DNA of 64,000 nt, taken from the NCBI GenBank assembly GCA_013286385.1, contig JABDFU010000003.1:31321-95320 (forward strand), read 5' to 3'. Shown piece by piece: positions 10,259-20,616 of this stretch (the stretch's first letter is position 1; each line of letters starts with the position of its first letter). This DNA comes from Bacteroidota bacterium (GTDB lineage: Bacteria; Bacteroidota; Bacteroidia; JABDFU01). The notes beneath the pieces were generated by a model that was not told where the DNA came from, did no database searches, and saw only the letters and a program-made list of their open reading frames with translations. Position numbers and translations under genes: made by a program.

Positions 10259-10549
10259 ATGGGCATTGAAGATGTAATGAACGGAGGGTCTATTTTATTG
10301 CTGATTCTGATTATCCGTTCTTATTTTTTATTGGGCAAGCGCTTTTTTCTGATTAATCTGATGCTGTTCCTGGCTTATTCGATATACGGATACTGGAGTT
10401 TGTATTTTAACAGCAAATCTGACTCTGGGTCAGCCTGGTCAGGGCTTATACTGGTTGCAACCGGGATACACTTGTTTGTAATCTTACTTGTATTTGCTGT
10501 TCAATATTATAAAAAGGGAGGATTGAATTCAGAAAAGGAAATCGATTAG
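10259..10549 (+). CDS. Small membrane protein of unknown function
   Basis: 96 aa with about 3 hydrophobic segments; convergent with the response regulator. Confidence 0.5.
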   Translation: MGIEDVMNGGSILLLILIIRSYFLLGKRFFLINLMLFLAYSIYGYWSLYFNSKSDSGSAWSGLILVATGIHLFVILLVFAVQYYKKGGLNSEKEID

Positions 10550-10551
10550 TA

Positions 10552-10968
10552 TTATTTAAAAAGTGCTTCTATTTTTTCCCGTAACAAAGGTTTTTCAATA
10601 TAATCATACACCATCGGGTGTTTCAGCGCTCGTTTTTTATCCTCCGTGTCAAAGGAGGCTGAAAGCATAAAAACGGTAAGCTGTTTTTTAATGTTTTCAT
10701 CCAGTGCTTCAATTATTTCCAGCGCATCCCATCCTGAGGTTACAGGTAAGTTGATATCTAAAAACAGAGCGATATGTAATTTCTTTCCGGTATTTCCATG
10801 CTCGCTTTTTATGTAATTTATTCCTTTCTCCACCGAATGAAACGCCTCGGCATCATCCCTGCCAAGAGCCATACGAATGGATAGGCAAAAAATGGAGTTA
10901 TTGACCAAATCGTCATCAATAAGTATAAATTTATCCGGAGTTTTCATAAATGGTCGATTTAAATTCAA
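10552..10968 (-). CDS. Single-domain response regulator receiver protein
   Basis: ILIDDD, ALFLDINLPVTSGWDAL, VFMLSAS, YIEKPL receiver motifs. Confidence 0.8.
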   Translation of the reverse strand: MNLNRPFMKTPDKFILIDDDLVNNSIFCLSIRMALGRDDAEAFHSVEKGINYIKSEHGNTGKKLHIALFLDINLPVTSGWDALEIIEALDENIKKQLTVFMLSASFDTEDKKRALKHPMVYDYIEKPLLREKIEALFK

Positions 10969-11190
10969 TGATGAGTTCGTCTTTTTAGGAAAATTAGGGT
11001 CATTACGTAAGATACCATTATTAGTATTAGCTGAGTGAATCTGATAATTCTTGCAGGGGTTTTCACGGTTATACTGTTTAGTTGTTTTTACTGCTTATCC
11101 TACAATAATACAGCAAGGCAAAGAATGTGATTATACGAAGTGACCTTTAATTTGGCAGATGTAAGATTCTGTGCATTATTTAATTAACGC

Positions 11191-11589
11191 TTATGCCTTC
11201 CAGTAAAGCTCACCTTCTTTGGGTTCTGCCTCTTCCTGTTTCCAGTAGGCCATATTGACGGTGTGACCGGCAGGGGTTTTTAATTCTTTGCCGTAGAGGG
11301 CATGCATGGGGTTAAAGAGGTAGTCGGTGACGCCAAGACTGAAGGTTTCGGGAACGGGAGGAACTGCAGGAACGGGCGCCGGAGTGGCGGCTGCGGCAAC
11401 AGACGCTACGGGTGCCGGGGCCGGTTTGGGCGCAGGTTTGGCAGGTGTTTTTTCAATGATTACGCTGTAGCCGTTGAACTCGAGCAGGTTTTTTAAAAAG
11501 GCAGCACGGTCAGCACCGATGTTTTTTTCGATGATGGAGCATTTGACTCCGCCAAGGTCTTCAAAGGTATGATTCGAATTCAGTGCCAT
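11191..11589 (-). CDS. Uncharacterised protein downstream of nuoN with Ala/Pro-rich linker
   Basis: 132 aa: conserved-looking N-term (MALNSNHTFEDLGGVKCSIIEKNIGADRAAFLKNLLEFNGYSVIIE), (AP)n linker, C-term FSLGVTDYLFNPMHALYGKELKTPAGHTVNMAYW; 10 bp from nuoN. Confidence 0.6.
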   Translation of the reverse strand: MALNSNHTFEDLGGVKCSIIEKNIGADRAAFLKNLLEFNGYSVIIEKTPAKPAPKPAPAPVASVAAAATPAPVPAVPPVPETFSLGVTDYLFNPMHALYGKELKTPAGHTVNMAYWKQEEAEPKEGELYWKA

Positions 11590-11598
11590 TTGCGGTCG

Positions 11599-13005
11599 TT
11601 AAAACAGTTTATATATGTATTGGAAGACTCCGGGGAAAATGCCCAGCATCAATACCCCTGCAATGCAGACTCCCAGTGACAGGTAAAGCGAAAGCGGAAG
11701 CGGGGTTTTCTCAATGGGGTTTTCGTTTTTGTCAATGAAGATGGCTTTTACCACTCTCAGGTAATAATAGAGAGAGGCAACCATGTTAAGGGAAGCAAAA
11801 ATGATGAGCAGGGTATTGCCTTTGGTAGCGGCCGAGGTGAGCAGAAAGAGTTTGCCGAAAAATCCTGCAGTGGGGGGAATTCCGGCAAGGGAAAACAAGG
11901 CCAGGACCATTACCCAGCTTAAAAAGGGATTGGTTGCATAAAAGCCCTTGTAGTCGGCGATCATTTCTTTGTTGTAACGCGCAGAGACGAAGGACACGAC
12001 TCCAAACAGGGCAAAGTTCGAACAGAGGTAGATCAGAATAAAATAAATGACGGAGGACCAGCCGAGAATCGAGCCTTCTGTAATGCCGACCAGCAGGTAG
12101 GCGGCCTGGGTGATGGAAGAAAAGGCCAGCAGGCGTTTAATGTTATCCTGGCGAAGCGCAAATAAATTACCGAACGTCATGCTGATGACGGCCAGTATGG
12201 CCAGCAGATCGTACCAGGCCGCTCCCAGGTTTCGGAATACGGTGTACAACACGGTTAGCAAAATGAAAATTACCGAGGCCTTGGAAACTACCGAGAGATA
12301 GGCTGTAACCGCAACAGGGGAACCCTCGTAAACATCGGCCGTCCAGAAGTGGAAGGGCACGGTGGACAGTTTAAAGGCAAAGCCGGAAAAGATCAGGATA
12401 AAGGCCAGCAACTGGAGGTGATCGACACTTGAAATCAGAGGTGCAAGAGCGTTGAATTCAAGCGTACCGGTACAGCCGTATAATATGGAAAGACCGAAGA
12501 GCAAAATAGCGGAAGAAAACGCGGAGGACAATATGAGTTTCATGCCCGCTTCAGATGATTTCATTTTATTGAAATCAAAGGAACTGAGGGCTGCCAGAGG
12601 TATAGTACTGAGCTCCAGACCTAAGTAAAACATCAGGAAGTTTCCGGAGGACATCATGAAGAACATTCCCAGCAAAGTGGAAAGGAGCAGCATGTAAAAT
12701 TCGGCGAAGTGCTTTTGGAGTTTGCTCCATTCAAGTGACTGAAGCGAAATGAGCAGGATACCAAGGTTGAGTATGCTTTTTTCAAAACCAATAACGGGAT
12801 CAGTCCTGAACATTCCGCCGAAGAGTTCACCTTTGCTGTTGCAGAGAAAGCCCACAATCAGGTTGAGCAGCAGCAGAATATTCACCAGCCTGAAAAGGGA
12901 AGCGTTGCTCATGTCCTCGCGGAACACTTTAATGAAGATGAGCACGAACAGAATGATCGCCAGGCTTAGCTCAGATTTCATCAATATAAAAAAATCGGTT
13001 CCCAT
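11599..13005 (-). CDS. nuoN: NADH-quinone oxidoreductase subunit N
   Basis: Antiporter-like membrane subunit, last of the nuo order; SVVSKASVIFILL, FSLAGIPPTAGFFGK. Confidence 0.9.
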   Translation of the reverse strand: MGTDFFILMKSELSLAIILFVLIFIKVFREDMSNASLFRLVNILLLLNLIVGFLCNSKGELFGGMFRTDPVIGFEKSILNLGILLISLQSLEWSKLQKHFAEFYMLLLSTLLGMFFMMSSGNFLMFYLGLELSTIPLAALSSFDFNKMKSSEAGMKLILSSAFSSAILLFGLSILYGCTGTLEFNALAPLISSVDHLQLLAFILIFSGFAFKLSTVPFHFWTADVYEGSPVAVTAYLSVVSKASVIFILLTVLYTVFRNLGAAWYDLLAILAVISMTFGNLFALRQDNIKRLLAFSSITQAAYLLVGITEGSILGWSSVIYFILIYLCSNFALFGVVSFVSARYNKEMIADYKGFYATNPFLSWVMVLALFSLAGIPPTAGFFGKLFLLTSAATKGNTLLIIFASLNMVASLYYYLRVVKAIFIDKNENPIEKTPLPLSLYLSLGVCIAGVLMLGIFPGVFQYIYKLF

Positions 13006-13048
13006 ATTAATTCGATCTGTTTCGCTTCAACTTTAAAACTGTTCTCAT

Positions 13049-14557
13049 CTAGTTCAGCACTGTTGCGTTTGCAATTGTTTTCATGATCTCGAAAGCTCCG
13101 GGCCGGATCAGTCCGGATAACAAAAACGGGGCAACACCAATTAACACGATTGACAGAATCAAAATAACGGAAGCCAGTTTCTCGTTCCAGGCGGCGTCTT
13201 TAAGAGAGCGAAAATGTTCGTTGCTGATTGGACCCATGAGGACTTTACCTGCAGCGCGGAGAATATAGACAGCAGTAACGACTATGGAGGCACAGGCAAG
13301 AATAGTGGCAATGCGGTGAAAGGCATCAGGACGCTGCCAGGATCCCATGAAGATGGTCATTTCTGAAACAAAACCACTCAGGCCGGGTAGACCCAGGGAG
13401 CAGAGACCGGCAATGATAAAAACCGTTCCGAGGAAGGGCATGATCTTCAGCAGTCCGCTCATGTCGGCGGTCATGCGGGTATGGGTACGCTCGTAGAGCA
13501 TGCCAATCACGGCGAAGAAAAGGGCTGTCATAAGTCCGTGGGATACCATTTGCATAACCGCCCCTATAAGGGCGGTTTGGGTAAACATGGCAATGCCCAG
13601 CAGGACAAATCCGCAGTGACTCACCGAAGAGTATGCGTTGATGTATTTCAAATCTTTTTGCATCATGGTGGCAAAGGCTCCGTATAAAATCGCGATGCAG
13701 GCCAGAACGATGATAGCGGGGCCGTAGTACTGAGCGGCCTCGGGCATAAGGAGGCAGGCCACGCGTATGCAACCGTATCCGCCGAGTTTCATTGAAATGC
13801 CGGCCAGAAACATAGAGGCCGCAGTGGGCGCGGAAGAGTGTCCGTCAGGTGCCCAGGTATGAAAGGGAAAAATGGCAGTAAATACTCCGAATCCCAAAAA
13901 AAGAAAGGGAAATAAAATATGCTGGGCATTCCGTGGTATGTGCACGACCGAAAGTTTCAGAAGATCGAAAGTAGGCAAGCCGCCACTGGTATGGCTGTTG
14001 AAATAAACCCCGAGCAGCCCGATGAGTATCAGCGCCGAACCGCCCATGAGCATCAGGGCCAGTTTCATGGCAGCGTATTCTTTGCGGCCGCTGCCCCAGA
14101 TGCCGATGAGCATGAATTTAGGAATCACCGCAAGTTCAAGGAAGAAAAAGAGTGTAAAGAGATCAAGAGAAATGAAAAAACCATAGGCGCCCATGCTCAA
14201 TAGAATGAGCAGGAAATAAAATTCTTTTGTGAGGTAGCTGATGTTCCAGGAGACCAATACTCCGCAAAGAACGACAACTGAAGTGAGCAGCAGCATGGCC
14301 AGCGAAATACCGTCGATACCCATGTGCAGAGAGATGCCAAATTGCGGAAACCAGTTGAGGTTTGATTGCATCATAAAAGGACTGTGATCTCCGGCACGAC
14401 GGAGTGTATAATATTCGAATGCAATGTACAATGTCAGACCCAACTGAATCGCCGATGCAACAAGAGAAGCCGTCCTCACCTGCTTAGCTCCTTTGCAAAG
14501 AAGGATAGCCAGGGCAGAGAGAGCGGGCCAGAGAACTATTAAAAACAGACTATTCAT
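13049..14557 (-). CDS. nuoM: NADH-quinone oxidoreductase subunit M
   Basis: HMGIDGISLAMLLLT, FPFHTWAPDGHSSAPTAASMFLAGISMKLGGYG. Confidence 0.93.
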   Translation of the reverse strand: MNSLFLIVLWPALSALAILLCKGAKQVRTASLVASAIQLGLTLYIAFEYYTLRRAGDHSPFMMQSNLNWFPQFGISLHMGIDGISLAMLLLTSVVVLCGVLVSWNISYLTKEFYFLLILLSMGAYGFFISLDLFTLFFFLELAVIPKFMLIGIWGSGRKEYAAMKLALMLMGGSALILIGLLGVYFNSHTSGGLPTFDLLKLSVVHIPRNAQHILFPFLFLGFGVFTAIFPFHTWAPDGHSSAPTAASMFLAGISMKLGGYGCIRVACLLMPEAAQYYGPAIIVLACIAILYGAFATMMQKDLKYINAYSSVSHCGFVLLGIAMFTQTALIGAVMQMVSHGLMTALFFAVIGMLYERTHTRMTADMSGLLKIMPFLGTVFIIAGLCSLGLPGLSGFVSEMTIFMGSWQRPDAFHRIATILACASIVVTAVYILRAAGKVLMGPISNEHFRSLKDAAWNEKLASVILILSIVLIGVAPFLLSGLIRPGAFEIMKTIANATVLN

Positions 14558-14575
14558 ACAACTAAAACATTCGTT

Positions 14576-16510
14576 TTACATCCACACATAAAGAAAATAA
14601 AGGCAAAGACTCAGCACTCCGGCCAAAACGCAGGCAGCGTAGTCCTGAACTTTTCCGGTTTGCAGCATCCTGACTGTATCTGAAACCACTTCGGCAAAGG
14701 AAGCGCCAAGATCGATGGCTCCGTTGATAATGCTTTTGTCGAACCAGGCCGCAAAACGGCCGACTATGCCGAACAGAAATCCTTTGGTGACTTTTAGCCA
14801 GACTTCGTCAATTTTGAATTTATTGAAGGAAGCTTTGTAGAGTTCTCCCAATACAGTAGCAGCTTTGTCGGGCAGGGTGCTTTCCTTTTTGTAAAAGGCC
14901 ATGGCCATAAAGATTCCGCACAGGGACAGTAGTACCGGAATAAGGGAAAAGCCAAGGTGAACTTCGGATGTAAGAGGGAGTCCATCCGAAGAAATAAATT
15001 TCCCGAAGGGGATAAATCCGGCCCCCAGTGTGAACAGGGCCAGAAGAACCAGAGGGAACATCATCGCGAAGCCACCTTCACCGTGCGCATGGGAATCTGC
15101 CGACAACTCTTTTTTCCAGAAGATAGAAAAGTATAGTCTGAACATGTAAAAAGCCGTCAGGCCTGCCGTAAATAAAGCGATGCAGTATATCGGGAAATTG
15201 TGCTGATAGGAGGCCATCAGAATTTCTTCCTTGCTGAAGAAACCGGAGAAGGGCGGAACACCTGCAATCGCGAGACAGGCAACGAGAAAAGTGATATGCG
15301 TGATGGGGATGTGTTTGCGAAGGCCGCCCATTTTAGACAGTTCGTTGCTGTGCACATAATGGATCACAGCGCCGGCGCCAAGGAAGAGCAGGGCTTTGAA
15401 CAGGGCATGGGTAAAGAGGTGAAAGAGGGAGGCGGTATAGCCCAGTCCGTTTTCTCCTCCGTAACCCGATACACCAAGAGCAAACATCATGTAGCCGATC
15501 TGGGACATGGTTGAATAGGCCAGCACTCTTTTGATATCGGTTTGGGTGCAGGCAATGAGGGCTGCAAAAAGCGAGGAAATCGCGCCGGTCCAGGCCACCA
15601 CCTGAAGGGCAGCGGGACAGGAAAGGGCATATACCGGGAACATACGGGCAACCATAAAGACTCCGGCCACAACCATAGTAGCGGCATGGATCAGGGCGGA
15701 AACGGGCGTGGGGCCTTCCATGGCATCGGGCAACCAGATGTGAAGGGGAAACATGGCTGATTTACCGGCGCCGCCGACAAAGAGCAGAACAAGACCCCAG
15801 GTTAATAATGAAAAGCCCATAAAGCTGGCTGAGCTGATGCTGAGCAACCAGGGCGAACCGGGAGTGCTCAGGCGGCTGATAAGGGTTGTAAAATCAAGGG
15901 TTTCGGCATGAAAAGAAAGAATGAGAATACCAATGAGGAAACCCAGATCGGCAAAGCGCGTGACAATGAACGCTTTTTTGGCTGCTGCAACGGCCGAGGG
16001 TTTGTCGAAATAAAAACCGATGAGCAGATACGACGAAAGACCGACCAGTTCCCAGAAGATGTACATCTGAAAAATATTCGAAGCGAGAACAAGACCCAGC
16101 ATGGAGAACGTAAACAGGGACAGAAAAGAGAAATAGGTTGAAACACGTTCCTCGCCTTTCATATAAGAAAGGCTGTAGATGTGTACCATCAGGGCAATAA
16201 GAGTGACCACAAGAATCATCATCACCGAAATGGGATCGAGGACCAGGCCCATGTCGATGGAAACATTCGGGGAAAAGTTAAGCCAGGCGAATTTGAATAC
16301 CGTGATTTTTTCAAACACTCCGTTTACACGTCCGGCCTGAAAAAAATACTGAAATGCTGTGATGCAGGCCAGGGCGCAGGAAAGCAAAAGCGAAAGTGTT
16401 CCTATGGGGCCGGATGCCATTTTGAGGTAGCGTTTACCCAACAGACCAATGAGCAGAAAACTTGCCAGAGGAAGAAGGGGGATCAAGGCGATATAGGTTG
16501 CAGACAACAT
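14576..16510 (-). CDS. nuoL: NADH-quinone oxidoreductase subunit L
   Basis: FPLHIWLPDAMEGPTPVSALIHAATMVVAGVFMVAR, HLFTHALFKALLFLGAGAVIHYVHSNELSKMGGL. Confidence 0.95.
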   Translation of the reverse strand: MLSATYIALIPLLPLASFLLIGLLGKRYLKMASGPIGTLSLLLSCALACITAFQYFFQAGRVNGVFEKITVFKFAWLNFSPNVSIDMGLVLDPISVMMILVVTLIALMVHIYSLSYMKGEERVSTYFSFLSLFTFSMLGLVLASNIFQMYIFWELVGLSSYLLIGFYFDKPSAVAAAKKAFIVTRFADLGFLIGILILSFHAETLDFTTLISRLSTPGSPWLLSISSASFMGFSLLTWGLVLLFVGGAGKSAMFPLHIWLPDAMEGPTPVSALIHAATMVVAGVFMVARMFPVYALSCPAALQVVAWTGAISSLFAALIACTQTDIKRVLAYSTMSQIGYMMFALGVSGYGGENGLGYTASLFHLFTHALFKALLFLGAGAVIHYVHSNELSKMGGLRKHIPITHITFLVACLAIAGVPPFSGFFSKEEILMASYQHNFPIYCIALFTAGLTAFYMFRLYFSIFWKKELSADSHAHGEGGFAMMFPLVLLALFTLGAGFIPFGKFISSDGLPLTSEVHLGFSLIPVLLSLCGIFMAMAFYKKESTLPDKAATVLGELYKASFNKFKIDEVWLKVTKGFLFGIVGRFAAWFDKSIINGAIDLGASFAEVVSDTVRMLQTGKVQDYAACVLAGVLSLCLYFLYVWM

Positions 16511-16513
16511 GTA

Positions 16514-16828
16514 TTAAAATCTCATTGTATCGGCTCCTTCGGCGTCGATGGTTTTGTATTTACGGTACAGGTTAATGATTATGGCAATGGCCACTGCGGC
16601 TTCGGCCGCCGCAATGGAAATGACGAAGATGACAAAAAAAAGTCCGTCTTGCTTTGTCGGATACAGGTAGCGGTTAAAGGCGACAAAATTTATGTTCACG
16701 CTGTTCAGCGTTAGTTCGATAGACATGAGCATGGTGATGAGGTTACGGCGGGTGAGAAAGCCGTAGATGCCGATGAAGAAAAGGCCGGTGCTTACGAGCA
16801 AAATATGTTGCAGGGGAATCGCGTTCAT
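16514..16828 (-). CDS. nuoK: NADH-quinone oxidoreductase subunit K
   Basis: IELTLNSVNINFVAFNR, AAAEAAVAIAIIINLYR. Confidence 0.93.
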   Translation of the reverse strand: MNAIPLQHILLVSTGLFFIGIYGFLTRRNLITMLMSIELTLNSVNINFVAFNRYLYPTKQDGLFFVIFVISIAAAEAAVAIAIIINLYRKYKTIDAEGADTMRF

Positions 16829-17373
16829 TGAGCCTGGCTTTTTGCGGGTTCGGTTTTCGTGTCTTCTGGTTTTGCCTTGATGGCAATGGCTATACTTCCG
16901 ATCATGGCAGCAAGAAGCAAAATACTAACCACTTCAAAGGGCAGGGAATAACCGCCCATGGTTGTGGAGAGCAGAGAGAGACCGATGGCCTGTATGCTGT
17001 CTGATTGTATGGCTGTTGCTGAGGGACCGAAGTTGTGCAGGCTGAGCTGAATCAGAATAAGAAAGAATCCGCAGACGCTGGCAATGGCCGAAAAGAATTC
17101 ACGTTTCTCAACGGGCTGCTGCATGTCTTTGCCGCTTTCGTGGGTGAGAAAAACAGAAAACAAAATCAGCACTACGATACCTCCGACATAGACCACAACC
17201 TGAACGGCTGCAATAAAATTGTTGTCGAGGTAAAAATAAAGGGAGGCCACACCGATCAGTGAAAACAACAGGTAGATTGCGGCCCTGAAAATTTTGTGCA
17301 CGGTGACCGCCAGGTAAGCGGGCACCAGGATAAAGGCCGAGATGAGGTAAAAAATTACAGTCGAAGCGCTCAT
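16825..17373 (-). CDS. nuoJ: NADH-quinone oxidoreductase subunit J
   Basis: VQVVVYVGGIVVLILFSVFLT; 4-bp overlap with nuoK. Confidence 0.9.
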   Translation of the reverse strand: MSASTVIFYLISAFILVPAYLAVTVHKIFRAAIYLLFSLIGVASLYFYLDNNFIAAVQVVVYVGGIVVLILFSVFLTHESGKDMQQPVEKREFFSAIASVCGFFLILIQLSLHNFGPSATAIQSDSIQAIGLSLLSTTMGGYSLPFEVVSILLLAAMIGSIAIAIKAKPEDTKTEPAKSQAQ

Positions 17374-17408
17374 TAAATACCGTTATTCTTTTGTTCTATT
17401 CATTTTTC

Positions 17409-17885
17409 TTACTCCACCCCTTCCATTAGTTTGGAGTCGGGTTTGTTTAATATTTTTCTCAGTTTGCTGCGATCAAGTACGCTGTGTTCGAAATCCTGAC
17501 TCATGGTGATGGCGTCTGATGGGCAGGCTACAATGCAGAGGTTGCAGAAGGTGCACATGGACAGATTGTAGATCATGGTGTCGAGGCGCTTCTTTTTCTT
17601 GCCGTCGGGCAGGATTTCCTGTTTGGTGATGATTTTGATGGTACCGTTGGGACAGGCCAGTTCGCAGGCCTGACATCCGGTGCAGCGGTGTTCGTTGGCC
17701 TCGGTATGGGGCATAACAACTTCGCCGCGAAAGCGATCGGCAAGCTTGAGTTCTTTTCGGTTGTCGGGGTATTCCTGAGTGAGAGTTTTGCTGGGATGGG
17801 TGAAGTAGTATCCGGTAAGGCGCATGCCGGTAAGCAGTGACTTTACGGATCTGAAAATTGTTTTAAAATATTCTGTAATAAACAT
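17409..17885 (-). CDS. nuoI: NADH-quinone oxidoreductase subunit I (2x 4Fe-4S)
   Basis: CTGCQACELACP and CTFCNLCIVACP ferredoxin motifs. Confidence 0.93.
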   Translation of the reverse strand: MFITEYFKTIFRSVKSLLTGMRLTGYYFTHPSKTLTQEYPDNRKELKLADRFRGEVVMPHTEANEHRCTGCQACELACPNGTIKIITKQEILPDGKKKKRLDTMIYNLSMCTFCNLCIVACPSDAITMSQDFEHSVLDRSKLRKILNKPDSKLMEGVE

Positions 17886-17896
17886 TTTACGTGCGT

Positions 17897-18985
17897 TTAC
17901 CCGTGCCAGCCCAAAAGGGCAACAAGGGTCATTAAAAGTACATTAAGCATGCTGATTGGCAATAAATATTTCCATTCGAGGTTGAGCAGCTGATCGACCC
18001 GAAGGCGGGGGAATGTCCAGCGAAACCACATGATGATGAAAATAACAAAAAATGTTTTGCCCATAAACCATAAAGAGGAAGGAATAAAATCCATAACATG
18101 ATTGAAACCTGACCAGGAGCCTATGTGGAAAGGCATCCAGCCACCCAGAAAAAGGGTGGCTGCAAGGGCTGATACAATGAAGAGGTTGACGTATTCAGAA
18201 AGCAGGAACATGGCGAATTTCATGCCGGCATATTCGGTGTGAAAGCCGGCGGTGAGCTCCTGTTCGGCCTCGGCCAGGTCGAAGGGGGCCCGGTTGATTT
18301 CGGCAGTGGAGGCCACAATAAAAATAACAAAGGCAATCAGGGCAGGCAAGTGACCCTTGAAAATCCACCATCCGTTTTGCTGACTCATTACGATGTCAGA
18401 AATCCGCAGGCTTCCGGTGAGGATAACAATAGAAATGAGCGAGAGACCGATGGACAATTCGTAACTGACAATCTGGGCACCGCTGCGCATGGCACCAAGC
18501 AGGGAGTACTTGTTGTTGCTCGACCACCCTGCCATCAGAATACCGATGACTGAAATCGAAGAAACAGCGGAAACATAAAACACCCCGATATTGAGGTCCC
18601 AGATCTGGAAATTGCGGGCAAAGGCCAGCGGCGCGGTAACCAGCATGGTCGTGATAATCATAATGTAAGGCGCCAGGTTGAACATGAATTTGTCGGCGTT
18701 GGTGGGTGTGAGTCCTTCTTTAAAAAGGAGCTTGATCGTATCTGCAATAATCTGCAAAGTTCCTTTGGGCCCTACCCTGTTCGGGCCGAGTCTGAGCTGC
18801 ATAAAAGCAGCCACCCTTCTTTCCATATAGCCCAGTGTAAAACTAAGCAGCACCAAAAAACCAATCAGGCAAAGCCCCACAATGACCATCTCGCTGACCA
18901 GCACAGCCATGGTATTGCCCAGCAGGCGCGTGAGCCATGACTGAATGTGATAACTTAAACCTGACAAGCTGTACAATAATGTCAT
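17897..18985 (-). CDS. nuoH: NADH-quinone oxidoreductase subunit H
   Basis: YMERRVAAFMQLRLGPNRVGPKGTLQIIAD, INRAPFDLAEAEQELTAGFHTEYAGMKFAMF. Confidence 0.95.
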   Translation of the reverse strand: MTLLYSLSGLSYHIQSWLTRLLGNTMAVLVSEMVIVGLCLIGFLVLLSFTLGYMERRVAAFMQLRLGPNRVGPKGTLQIIADTIKLLFKEGLTPTNADKFMFNLAPYIMIITTMLVTAPLAFARNFQIWDLNIGVFYVSAVSSISVIGILMAGWSSNNKYSLLGAMRSGAQIVSYELSIGLSLISIVILTGSLRISDIVMSQQNGWWIFKGHLPALIAFVIFIVASTAEINRAPFDLAEAEQELTAGFHTEYAGMKFAMFLLSEYVNLFIVSALAATLFLGGWMPFHIGSWSGFNHVMDFIPSSLWFMGKTFFVIFIIMWFRWTFPRLRVDQLLNLEWKYLLPISMLNVLLMTLVALLGWHG

Positions 18986-19025
18986 ATTTCAACTTTTAGG
19001 GATTTGCCATTCGCTAATCGCTGAC

Positions 19026-20144
19026 TTACCTGTCCACATCCGGTATTACCAAATCAATCGTTGACATAATTGCCACCAGGTCTCCAATCTTGCAGCCTTT
19101 TGCCATGGTGGGCAGAGCCGACAAATTAGAGAAATTAGGTGACCTGTATTTAATGCGGTAGGGCGTTGTGCCACCTTCACTTACGATGAATACGCCCAGT
19201 TCTCCGCGGGCGGTTTCGACACGCTGGTAAAATTCTCCTTTGGGGAGCTTCAGCACGGCTTTTGTTTTGGCCTGAAAATCTCCTTCGGGTATGTTGTCAA
19301 TAAGCTGGTCGATGATGGACATGGATTGGTGCATTTCGGCAATCCTGACTTTGTACCGGGCCCAGCAATCTCCGCCTTGCTCAATTATTTCATCAAACTT
19401 CAGGTTTTCGTAACCGTCGTAAGGGTACAGCTTACGGATGTCGCAGCTTATACCCGAACCTCTTGCGGTAGGTCCACTGCATCCAAAGGAGATGGCGTCT
19501 TCTTTGGATAAATAGCCCACACCTTTTACCCGCTCCTGAAAAATAACATTGTCTGAAAGTAATTGATCGTACTCGTGTATGTTGACCTTGAACTGAGCAA
19601 TAACTTCCTTTACCTTGCGCTGGAAGTCGGGATGAAGATCGGCCATGACTCCTCCTGGAACCATGTAATTCATGGTAAGACGGGCTCCACAGGTGTCTTC
19701 CATTAACTCATTGATGATTTCACGTTCGCGGAAGGCAAAGAAAAAAGGACTAACTGCACCCAGGTCGAGACCGGTACAGCCCCACCAGAGCATGTGTGAA
19801 GTGAGACGGTTGAGCTCCGCCATAAGTACGCGTATGACTTTCGCACGCTGGGGAACTTCAATCTGCATGGCCTTCTCAACGGTAAGCGCGCAGGCCTGGT
19901 TGTTAATATGCGCCGAAAGGTAATCCATCCGGCTGGTGACGTAAATGAACTGACGGTAGGAAAGGCTCTCGCTCATCTTTTCAATGGAGCGGTGAATGTA
20001 GCCGATGTGGGGTTCAATGTGTTTGATGGTTTCTCCGTCCAACCAGACTTTCAGGTGCAGCACCCCGTGTGTTGCGGGGTGCTGGGGACCAATGTTGACA
20101 ACGAAATCGCCCTCTTCGGTTATGTAGTCTTCTTCGATCAGCAT
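19026..20144 (-). CDS. nuoD: NADH-quinone oxidoreductase subunit D
   Basis: GPQHPATHGVLHL, IGYIHRSIEKM, RMDYLSAH, HMLWWG, VIMSTIDLVIPDVDR. Confidence 0.95.
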   Translation of the reverse strand: MLIEEDYITEEGDFVVNIGPQHPATHGVLHLKVWLDGETIKHIEPHIGYIHRSIEKMSESLSYRQFIYVTSRMDYLSAHINNQACALTVEKAMQIEVPQRAKVIRVLMAELNRLTSHMLWWGCTGLDLGAVSPFFFAFREREIINELMEDTCGARLTMNYMVPGGVMADLHPDFQRKVKEVIAQFKVNIHEYDQLLSDNVIFQERVKGVGYLSKEDAISFGCSGPTARGSGISCDIRKLYPYDGYENLKFDEIIEQGGDCWARYKVRIAEMHQSMSIIDQLIDNIPEGDFQAKTKAVLKLPKGEFYQRVETARGELGVFIVSEGGTTPYRIKYRSPNFSNLSALPTMAKGCKIGDLVAIMSTIDLVIPDVDR

Positions 20145-20160
20145 CAGCGTTCTGTTTGCA

Positions 20161-20616
20161 TCAAAGTTCGATCATGTTTTCGTCTGCGTAATCTTTGCGT
20201 AAAGGATGACCTATCCAGTCGTCTTCCAGAATCAGGCGACGCAGATCGGGATGTCCGTTAAAACGTATTCCCATCAGGTCATACACCTCGCGCTCCAGAA
20301 AATTGGCGCCTTTCCAGATGCCTGCAACGCTGTCTAAAACCGGGTTTTCCTTGTCGGTCAGTTTTACCTTGACAACCAGGGCATGCCTGAAAGGTGTTGA
20401 GGACAGATGATAGACGGCCGTGAAATTATCCTTCCAGTCTATGGCCGTCATGCAAAAAAGGTAATCGAAATTCAGATCTGTAGCGCATCGCAGTTCTTTC
20501 ATCTGTGTAAGAAACACATCGGGAGTAAAGAAGGCCATAAGGAATTCTCCTGTTTCGTCAAAGGTCACCGAAGGGCAGATTTCACTGAGACGTTGCTTCA
20601 ACTCTTCTCTGCTCAT
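20161..20616 (-). CDS. nuoC: NADH-quinone oxidoreductase subunit C
   Basis: [41 protein letters not shown]. Confidence 0.92.
   Translation of the reverse strand: MSREELKQRLSEICPSVTFDETGEFLMAFFTPDVFLTQMKELRCATDLNFDYLFCMTAIDWKDNFTAVYHLSSTPFRHALVVKVKLTDKENPVLDSVAGIWKGANFLEREVYDLMGIRFNGHPDLRRLILEDDWIGHPLRKDYADENMIEL

Noticed and set aside
16181-16714. 177-aa plus ORF across nuoL/nuoK
   Set aside because: Antisense to nuo genes; Lys/Gly/His-rich noise.
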